Shown: positions 5,475 to 9,719 of the stretch, piece after piece
Layout: each line of letters opens with the position of its first letter
Numbering within the stretch: position 1 is the stretch's first letter
NCBI GenBank assembly: GCA_050249235.1
Contig: JBFWQW010000107.1
Span: forward strand, 1-9,719
Origin: JAEKLB01 sp050249235
GTDB taxonomy: Bacteria > Actinomycetota > Acidimicrobiia > Acidimicrobiales > CADCSY01
Length of the DNA: 9,719 bases
Direction of reading: 5' to 3'
Made by a program: the position numbers and the translations under genes
Notes under the pieces: generated by a model
Told to the model about the DNA's origin: nothing
What the model saw: only the letters and a program-made list of their open reading frames with translations
Databases searched by the model: none

Positions 5475-5490
5475 CGGTCGGCGGCGCCGG

Positions 5491-6843
5491 TCAGCAGCCG
5501 GCGTTCGGGTTGAGGATGCCCGCCGGGTCGAAGGCCCGGCGCAGGGCACGGTAGGCCCCCAGCTCGGCGGGCGTCCGGGCCAGGGACAGCCAGCGCTGCT
5601 TGGCCGTGCCGATGCCGTGCTCGGCGCTGATGCTGCCCCCCATCCCGGCCACGACGGCGGCGATCCGGTCGTCCGGTCGGTCGTCGTCCGGCGCCGGCCC
5701 GACCAGGTTCACGTGGAGGTTGCCGTCGGCCACGTGGCCGAAGAGCACCACCACCGTCGTCGGGTCCACGGCCCGGGCCGCGGCGGTGACGGCGGCGGCC
5801 AACTCGTCGAGGCGCCGGGGGTCGACGGCCACGTCGAGCTTGTGGGGCACGCCCAGGCCGTTGACGGCCTCGGTGTGCGCCTCCCGGTACCGCCACAGCT
5901 GGTCCCGGCTCGACGCCCCGGAGGCGACCACCACCGCCTCGGGGTCGAGGCCGTCCACGGCGGCCAGGGCGTCGACGGGGCCGTCCCACTCCACGAGCAG
6001 GTAGGCGGGCGACGCCGGCATCGGTCGGGGCAGGCCGGTGTGGCGGCGAACCAGCTCGAGCCCGGCGTCGAAGAACCCCTCGGCCGCCTCGACGGCCACC
6101 CCGGCCCGTCGCAGGCCGGCCACCACGGCGAGGGCGCCGGCCAGGTCGGCGGTGCCGACGAGGGCGGTCTGGACCTCCCGGGGGGGTGGCACCAGGCGGA
6201 GCCGGGCGGCGGTGACCAGGCCCAGCGTGCCCTCGCTGCCGCACAGGAGCCCGGCCAGGTCGTAGCCGACGTTGTCCTTGGGCGGCGAGTCGAGGCGGGA
6301 CACGGTCGAGCCGTCGCCGAGCACGGCTTCGATCCCGAGGAGCTGCTGGCGCATCCCTCCGTGGCGGACGAAGCGGAGCCCGCCGGCGTTGGTGGCGACC
6401 ATGCCGCCGACGGTGGCGCTGTCCCGGGCGGCCAGGTCGACCCCGACTTCGAGCCCGGCGGCGGCGGCGTGGGCCTGGAGCTCGGCGAGCGTGACCCCCG
6501 CGCCCACGATCACCGAGAGGTCGAGCTCGTCCACCGGGTCGAGGCGGCGGAGGCGGCGCAGGCTCACCACGAGCTCGCCGCCGAGCGGCACCGACCCGCC
6601 GACCAGGCCGGTGTTCCCGCCCTGGGCCACCACCGCCACGCCGGCCAGCCGGCAGGCCTCGACCACGCCGGCCACCTCGGCGGCGGTGCCGGGCCTGACG
6701 ACGGCCGGGGTGGCGCCGACGAACCGGCCGGTCCAGTCCCGCTCGTAGCCGGCCCGCAGGTCGGCGTCGGTGAGCACGTGGTCGGCACCGACCAGGGTCC
6801 GCAGCCGGTCGAGCAGCGGGCCGAGCACCGCCGTGGGCACCAC
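5491..6843 (-). CDS. FAD-linked oxidoreductase, D-lactate/glycolate/2-hydroxyglutarate dehydrogenase type
   Basis: This 450-residue flavoenzyme of the VAO/PCMH family is close in layout to GlcD, D-lactate dehydrogenase and D-2-hydroxyglutarate dehydrogenase, which oxidise D-2-hydroxyacids to 2-oxoacids and pass electrons on from FAD. The FAD-binding half shows RPGTAAEVAGVVEACR (50-65), QGGNTGLVGGSVP (74-86), ATVGGMVATNAGG, and DNVGYDLAGLLCGSEGTLG. The C-terminal half shows GHVADGNLHVN with His370/His377, SAEHGIG with Glu408/His409, and FDPAGILNPN, as expected for the metal/substrate site and the family's C-terminus. The start is the first of two adjacent GTG codons (6843), with TAGGGT ending 6 nt upstream. 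GTG 6840 is equally possible for translation. It is a single gene without visible iron-sulfur or second-subunit partners, so it probably acts as a single-subunit enzyme. The exact substrate cannot be fixed from sequence. It ends in Cys. Confidence 0.92.
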   Translation of the reverse strand: MVPTAVLGPLLDRLRTLVGADHVLTDADLRAGYERDWTGRFVGATPAVVRPGTAAEVAGVVEACRLAGVAVVAQGGNTGLVGGSVPLGGELVVSLRRLRRLDPVDELDLSVIVGAGVTLAELQAHAAAAGLEVGVDLAARDSATVGGMVATNAGGLRFVRHGGMRQQLLGIEAVLGDGSTVSRLDSPPKDNVGYDLAGLLCGSEGTLGLVTAARLRLVPPPREVQTALVGTADLAGALAVVAGLRRAGVAVEAAEGFFDAGLELVRRHTGLPRPMPASPAYLLVEWDGPVDALAAVDGLDPEAVVVASGASSRDQLWRYREAHTEAVNGLGVPHKLDVAVDPRRLDELAAAVTAAARAVDPTTVVVLFGHVADGNLHVNLVGPAPDDDRPDDRIAAVVAGMGGSISAEHGIGTAKQRWLSLARTPAELGAYRALRRAFDPAGILNPNAGC

Positions 6844-6848
6844 CGGGG

Positions 6849-6854
6849 CACCCT
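6849..6854 (-). promoter_or_regulatory. -10 element of the FAD oxidoreductase gene
   Basis: Minus-strand TAGGGT (a TANNNT match) ends exactly 6 nt before the GTG at 6843, consistent with a leaderless transcript. The position where a -35 would lie (about 6872-6877) falls inside the left arm of a perfect 15-bp inverted repeat and does not resemble TTGACA. Confidence 0.5.
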
Positions 6855-6863
6855 ACCGAGGCG

Positions 6864-6898
6864 CGTCGCAGCCGGCTCCCGGAGAGCCGGCTGCGACG
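6864..6898. promoter_or_regulatory. Perfect 15-bp inverted repeat upstream of the FAD oxidoreductase gene
   Basis: CGTCGCAGCCGGCTC (6864-6878), loop CCGGA, and its exact complement (6884-6898) make the strongest hairpin in the window. It covers about -21 to -55 relative to the inferred oxidoreductase start, the zone where a -35 or an operator would lie. It has no T-tract, and no annotated gene reads into it. Possible roles are a double operator, the end of an unannotated minus-strand transcript, or a dispersed palindrome. Confidence 0.6.
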
Positions 6899-7132
6899 GG
6901 ATGTGACCGGTGCTGGACGCGACGAGGGGTGGGGCTCCGGCCCGTCGATGGGGTCGGCGCCGGCGGCGTCGTTGGCGTCAGCGCGTCCGGACGTGCTCGA
7001 AGCGTACCCCCGAGAGGATACGTCCACCCGTACCCCGTCCCCCCACCGGGGCGCGTGACGATCCGATGACAGGTTGTCGGGCACCGCGTGTTTCGGCCCC
7101 GACCCGATGTCCGAGCACGCAGTGTCGCCCTC
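6899..7132. other. Gene-free stretch between divergent genes
   Basis: This is about 234 nt between the hairpin and the L,D-transpeptidase promoter. No supported gene was seen: the minus strand offers almost no start codons here, and plus-strand frames are continuations of shadow frames. It contains minus-strand TATCCT (7015-7020), a good -10 match with no start codon downstream of it, and two GGGGTACG copies on the minus strand flanking it. It also holds a weak 6-bp inverted repeat GTCGGG (7076-7081) / CCCGAC (7098-7103). No known riboswitch was recognised. Confidence 0.5.
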
Positions 7133-7138
7133 TAACCT
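7133..7138 (+). promoter_or_regulatory. -10 element of the L,D-transpeptidase gene
   Basis: TAACCT (a TANNNT match) ends exactly 6 nt before the GTG at 7145. It supports the GTG as both transcription and translation start, and thereby the long Arg-rich N-terminus of the protein. No convincing -35 is present. Confidence 0.5.
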
Positions 7139-7144
7139 CGCGCC

Positions 7145-8518
7145 GTGCTCGTCCGCGCCCTCCGGCGGTTCCCCCACACCGACGACCGGCGACCGTCGAC
7201 CGACCGGTCCAGCGGCCCGTTCCCCCGCCCGGCCCCGGGCCGACGCGACCGGGCCGGCCGCCGTCGGGCCAGCCGCCGTCGAGTCGGCGCCTCGGCCGGG
7301 TTCGTCGTCGCCCTGGTGGCCTCGCTCCTGCCCCTGGTCGGGGCCGGTCCGGCCGGCGCCGACGGCCTCGAGGCCCGCGACCGGGTGACCGAGCTCGGCG
7401 GCGCCGCCGACCACGGCTCGCCCTGGATGCTGCCGGAGCGTGGCCTGGTCGGCATGGCCACCCGCCCGGGCGGCCACTGGATCGCCACCAGCGACGGCCT
7501 CGTCAGCGCCCACGGCACGGCCCCGGCCCTCGGGCAGCCCGGTGAGGGGCTGTCGGCACCGATCGTCGGGATCGCCGCCAGCCCGTCCGGCCTGGGCTAC
7601 TGGCTGGTGGCGGCCGACGGCGGGGTGTTCGCCTACGGCGACGCCCCCTTCCTCGGGAGCCTCGGCACCGTCGTCCTCAACCAGCCCATCGTCGGCATGG
7701 CGGCCAGCCCGTCCGGCCTGGGCTACTGGCTGGTGGCGGCCGACGGCGGGGTGTTCGCCTACGGCGACGCCCCGTTCCTCGGGAGCCTCGGCACCGTCGT
7801 CCTCAACCAGCCCATCGTCGGCATGGCGGCCAGCCCGTCCGGCCTGGGCTACTGGCTGGTGGCGGCCGACGGCGGGATCTTCGCCTACGGCGACGCCCCG
7901 TTCCTCGGGAGCCTGGGCGACACCGCCCTCAACCAGCCCATCGTCGGCATGGCGGCCACGCCGTCAGGCCAGGGCTATTGGCTGGTCGCCGGCGACGGCG
8001 GGGTCTTCACCTTCGGCGACGCCCCCTTCGCCGGGCCGGCCCTGGGCAGGGAGCCGGCGGTCGCCATCGCCGCCAGCGGCGCCGGCTACCTGGTGCTGCA
8101 CTCCCCCGTCGTCGCCCCGCCGCTGCCGGCCGGGTCCGGGTCGGGCCGGCGGATCGTCTACTCGAACAGCCAGCAGCGGGTCTGGCTGGTGGAGTCCGGC
8201 GGCGAGGTGATCAGGAGCTACAGGGTCTCGGGCAAGCGGGACACGCCGGCGCCCGGGGCCTACTCGGTCTTCTCGAAGAGCCGCATCACCAGCGCCGGCC
8301 ACGACGGGATCACCATGGGCTACATGGTCCGCTTCGCCCGGGGGGCCAGGCTGGCCATCGGGTTCCACGACATCCCCAAGGACCGGCACGGCCGGCCGCT
8401 GCAGACCGAGGACGACCTCGGCGGCTACCGCAGCGCGGGCTGCGTGCGCCAGTCCGGCGCCGACGCCGTCTTCCTCTGGGGTTGGGCCGGCGTGGGCACC
8501 CCGGTCTTCGTGGTCTAG
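7145..8518 (+). CDS. Secreted repeat-containing L,D-transpeptidase (YkuD type)
   Basis: This is a 457-residue exported cell-wall protein. An unusually long, Arg-rich n-region (1-47, ending SRRRVG, possibly Tat-type) leads into the hydrophobic segment 48-66, with likely cleavage after GPAGA (72). Residues 100-310 carry about five 40-42-residue repeats of the GYWLVAADGGVFAYGDAPF type, common in secreted proteins of this group and perhaps propeller-forming. The C-terminal domain (about 328-457) is YkuD-like: IVYSNSQQRVWLVE, SYRVSGKRDTPAPGAYSVFS, GFHDIP with His408, and YRSAGCVRQ with the catalytic Cys433. Such enzymes form 3-3 peptidoglycan cross-links or attach proteins to the wall. The motif reads SAGC where SHGC is more usual, so the residue before Gly-Cys is Ala. 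The GTG start is backed by the adjacent -10. It is a single-gene unit ending just before a palindromic element, convergent with the desaturase gene. Confidence 0.9.
   Translation: MLVRALRRFPHTDDRRPSTDRSSGPFPRPAPGRRDRAGRRRASRRRVGASAGFVVALVASLLPLVGAGPAGADGLEARDRVTELGGAADHGSPWMLPERGLVGMATRPGGHWIATSDGLVSAHGTAPALGQPGEGLSAPIVGIAASPSGLGYWLVAADGGVFAYGDAPFLGSLGTVVLNQPIVGMAASPSGLGYWLVAADGGVFAYGDAPFLGSLGTVVLNQPIVGMAASPSGLGYWLVAADGGIFAYGDAPFLGSLGDTALNQPIVGMAATPSGQGYWLVAGDGGVFTFGDAPFAGPALGREPAVAIAASGAGYLVLHSPVVAPPLPAGSGSGRRIVYSNSQQRVWLVESGGEVIRSYRVSGKRDTPAPGAYSVFSKSRITSAGHDGITMGYMVRFARGARLAIGFHDIPKDRHGRPLQTEDDLGGYRSAGCVRQSGADAVFLWGWAGVGTPVFVV
7559..8056 (+). repeat. Tandem 126-bp repeats in the L,D-transpeptidase gene
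   Basis: Units begin at 7559, 7685, 7811 and 7937, exactly 126 bp (42 codons) apart; the fourth is 120 bp. Units 1 and 2 differ at about five bases and units 2 and 3 at about eight by eye, while unit 4 is clearly diverged. A degenerate unit precedes them (7442-7558) and a partial one follows. Each encodes PIVGMAASPSGLGYWLVAAD and a DGGVFAYGDAPFLGSLG segment. Confidence 0.95.
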
Positions 8519-8520
8519 CC

Positions 8521-8577
8521 CTTCGTTCTCCGTCGACCGAGCCGGAACCGCCCGGGCGAAGTCGACAGAGAACGGGG
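8521..8577. repeat. 51-nt dispersed palindrome, copy 2; probable bidirectional terminator
   Basis: The arms CGTTCTCCGTCGAC (8524-8537) and GTCGACAGAGAACG (8561-8574) pair at 13 of 14 positions, extended outward by G-U pairs in RNA. An inner CCGG/CCGG stem sits in the loop. The element begins just after the transpeptidase TAG (8516-8518) and ends just before the desaturase stop, so it can serve convergent genes. It is the same length and type as copy 1 at 2986-3040. Confidence 0.75.
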
Positions 8578-8581
8578 CGGG

Positions 8582-9487
8582 TCAGCAGTCCCGGGCGTCG
8601 CGCTTCTCGGCCTGGCGGGCGGCGATGCGGCCGATGCGCTCGATGTGGGCCAGGCACCGCTCCCGGGCCTGCTCGGCCTCGGCGGTGAGGCCGTCGATCT
8701 TGGGGAGCTGCCAGGTGTCGATCACCACCGGCTGGAGGATCTGGTCGTGGAAGGCGGCGAAGTCGTAGATGCCGGCCGCGGCGATCGCCCGGGCGTGCGA
8801 CTCGAAGTCGGGGATGCCGACGCCGGGCATCGAGAAGGTCCGCACGTCGTGGTCGATGGCGAGCACGAGGGTCGACGGGTCGACCTCGATGGCCGCCACC
8901 GCCAGGTCGCGGTAGAAGACGTGGTGCAGGGCCTCGTCGCCGGCCACCCGAGCCATGATCCGCTTGCCGACGTCGTCGTCCATCATCCGCCCGGTGTTGC
9001 TGTGCGAGATGCGGGTGGCGAGCTCCTGGAGCGCCACGTACACGAGCCCCTCGGCCGGCGACTCGAACCGGGGCACCTGGCCCCCGCTCACCTGGGCCAT
9101 GCGGCCCCGCTCGAGGGCGATCGGGTCGACCGCCCGGGTGATCGTGAGGTAGTCGCGGATGACGATGGAGTGGCGGCCCTCCTCGGCCGTCCAGCGCCGG
9201 GTCCACTCCCCCCACACATCGCCGTCGCCGCCGAAGGTGCGGTCGATCGTCCAGAAGTAGTGCGGGAGGTTGTCCTCGGTGAGGAGGTTCACGAACAGCG
9301 CCGACCGCAGGGCCTCGTCCATGGGGGACCGGCTCTCGTCCCAGCGCTCCCCCGGCCGGAAGTCGCGGCCCCGCTCCCAGGGCACCATCTCGTGGGGGAA
9401 CCACTCGCGGGCGTTGCTGAGGTGTCGGTCGACGAGCGCCCGGGCCACCGGTGCGAGCTCTTCGAGGAGCCCCACGGAACTGGTCAC
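8582..9487 (-). CDS. Acyl-ACP desaturase (ferritin-like di-iron)
   Basis: This 301-residue soluble fatty-acid desaturase of the acyl-ACP desaturase family (plant stearoyl-ACP desaturase, mycobacterial DesA-like) introduces a double bond into acyl-ACP using O2 and reduced ferredoxin at a di-iron centre. All six expected iron ligands can be placed: Glu71 (LLTEDNLPHY), Glu103 and His106 (AEEGRHS), Glu155 (VALQELATRISH), and Glu185 and His188 (GDEALHH). The order, spacing and length fit the family. The regiospecificity is not readable. The start is GTG 9487, preceded by a good promoter: TTTACG, 17 nt, TAGCCT, 6 nt, GTG. A TetR-type palindrome fills the promoter spacer, so repression by a lipid-responsive regulator is likely. 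The regulator gene is not in the window. It ends in Cys and converges on the L,D-transpeptidase gene. Confidence 0.94.
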   Translation of the reverse strand: MTSSVGLLEELAPVARALVDRHLSNAREWFPHEMVPWERGRDFRPGERWDESRSPMDEALRSALFVNLLTEDNLPHYFWTIDRTFGGDGDVWGEWTRRWTAEEGRHSIVIRDYLTITRAVDPIALERGRMAQVSGGQVPRFESPAEGLVYVALQELATRISHSNTGRMMDDDVGKRIMARVAGDEALHHVFYRDLAVAAIEVDPSTLVLAIDHDVRTFSMPGVGIPDFESHARAIAAAGIYDFAAFHDQILQPVVIDTWQLPKIDGLTAEAEQARERCLAHIERIGRIAARQAEKRDARDC

Positions 9488-9493
9488 CGGGAC

Positions 9494-9522
9494 AGGCTAC
9501 CGACTGGTCGGTAGGGCGTAAA
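9494..9522 (-). promoter_or_regulatory. Promoter of the acyl-ACP desaturase gene (leaderless)
   Basis: Minus strand: -35 TTTACG (9522-9517, four of six to TTGACA), a 17-nt spacer, and -10 TAGCCT (9499-9494), ending exactly 6 nt before the GTG at 9487. It is the most complete promoter in the window. Transcription would start at the GTG. Confidence 0.65.
9498..9513. promoter_or_regulatory. TetR-type operator in the desaturase promoter
   Basis: TACCGAC-TG-GTCGGTA is a 16-bp palindrome with perfect 7-bp arms, of the type bound by many actinobacterial TetR/AcrR-family regulators of lipid genes. It occupies most of the -35/-10 spacer and the first two bases of the -10, so a bound protein would block RNA polymerase. 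The cognate regulator is not encoded here. Confidence 0.65.
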
Positions 9523-9558
9523 GCACCCGATGCGTGCGGCCGTCCCGACGCATCGTGC
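9523..9558 (-). terminator. Hairpin terminator downstream of the right-edge membrane protein gene
   Basis: The arms CGATGCGT (9528-9535) and ACGCATCG (9548-9555) pair perfectly. GCA/TGC pairs lie outside a 2-nt bulge, and CGG/CCG pairs lie inside. Read on the minus strand, the stem is followed by GCTTTAC, a short T-run, so it resembles an intrinsic terminator for the gene ending at 9597. The T-run is also the -35 of the desaturase promoter. Confidence 0.5.
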
Positions 9559-9596
9559 CAGCGGTCGGGGCACGCCCGGAGCAGGACTCGCCCGGA

Positions 9597-9719
9597 TCAG
9601 GGGACGAACGCGCCGAGGAGCTCGAGGGTCGTGAAGGCGGCCAGCCCGGCCCCGCACACGGCGAGGGCGATCCGCTCGTCCCGGGGCCGGCGCAGGACGA
9701 GGGCCAGGGCCAGCACCAG
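9597..9719 (-). CDS. C-terminus of a membrane protein (start beyond right edge)
   Basis: Forty residues and a TGA stop are visible. A hydrophobic stretch LVLALALVLRRP is followed by a charged turn RPRDER, then a second hydrophobic helix IALAVCGAGLAAFTTLELLGAF ending VP. This looks like the last one or two membrane segments of an integral membrane protein with a cytosolic basic loop between them. The family cannot be named from so little. Codon use is like the neighbours. It is upstream of, and in the same direction as, the desaturase gene, but a hairpin and a separate promoter lie between them. Confidence 0.6.
   Translation of the reverse strand: MVLALALVLRRPRDERIALAVCGAGLAAFTTLELLGAFVP

Noticed and set aside
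5475..5490. Terminator between the convergent phosphodiesterase and oxidoreductase genes
   Set aside because: The 16-nt gap is G+C-rich with a GGCGCC palindrome but shows no convincing stem-loop or T-tract.
6899..7144. Riboswitch (for example c-di-AMP type) upstream of the cell-wall gene
   Set aside because: No recognisable conserved core was found, and the -10 six bases before the GTG would exclude this region from the transpeptidase mRNA.
4844..7513. 889-codon minus-strand frame across the phosphodiesterase, oxidoreductase and gene-free stretch
   Set aside because: Shadow frame: low-complexity Arg/Gly/Pro composition, antisense or out of frame to clearly recognised enzymes.
7559..8056. 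Regularly spaced repeats as a possible CRISPR array
   Set aside because: The units are 126 bp, contiguous, in frame and encode a known type of surface repeat. There are no short repeats alternating with unique spacers.

Overview
The window is a dense, very G+C-rich stretch (roughly three quarters G+C by eye). The codons are G/C-ending, GTG starts predominate, and the gene set includes HadA/HadB-like dehydratases, a stand-alone acyl-ACP desaturase, and an L,D-transpeptidase carrying GYWLVAADGG-type repeats. This fits an actinobacterium, most likely of the class Acidimicrobiia. The taxon is an inference from style and protein families, not from a marker gene. No tRNA, rRNA, CRISPR array, insertion sequence, phage or defence gene was seen.

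Layout. Positions 1-1044 (-) hold most of a divergent pyruvate kinase that runs off the left edge. Diverging from it is a (+) unit: a 26-codon mini-ORF (1122-1202), then a HadA-like and a HadB-like MaoC-fold dehydratase (1199-2148), chained by 4-nt and 1-nt overlaps. Converging on it are a secreted M23/LytM-type protein (2176-2931, -) and an upstream 14-TM-type MFS transporter (3045-4544, -). These two are separated by a 51-nt palindromic element. Diverging from the transporter is a second 26-codon mini-ORF (4632-4712, +) followed by a glycerophosphodiester phosphodiesterase (4716-5474). It converges on a glycolate/D-lactate-type FAD oxidoreductase (5491-6843, -). A gene-free stretch follows, holding a perfect 15-bp hairpin. 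Next come a repeat-containing L,D-transpeptidase (7145-8518, +), a second copy of the 51-nt element, an acyl-ACP desaturase (8582-9487, -), and the last 40 codons of a membrane protein (9597 to the right edge, -).

How the genes relate. No single pathway covers the window. Two themes recur: fatty-acid/lipid metabolism (dehydratase pair, desaturase, phosphodiesterase) and the cell envelope (M23-like protein, L,D-transpeptidase, transporter). Pyruvate kinase and the FAD oxidoreductase are central-carbon functions. The genes look like independent short transcription units.

The most striking signal is in the gene starts. Almost every start with a visible upstream region has a TANNNT-like -10 hexamer ending 6-8 nt before the first base of a GTG or ATG, as expected for leaderless mRNAs. 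The two apparent exceptions, the HadA-like protein and the phosphodiesterase, both sit behind a 26-codon mini-ORF that itself has this leaderless signature. Other regulatory candidates are a TetR-type operator lying between the -35 and -10 of the desaturase promoter, and a LexA/SOS-box-like palindrome between the transporter and phosphodiesterase promoters. A same-length dispersed palindrome follows two unrelated genes. I found no clear novel multi-gene system. The unusual content is mainly in expression architecture and in substitutions within otherwise recognisable enzymes.
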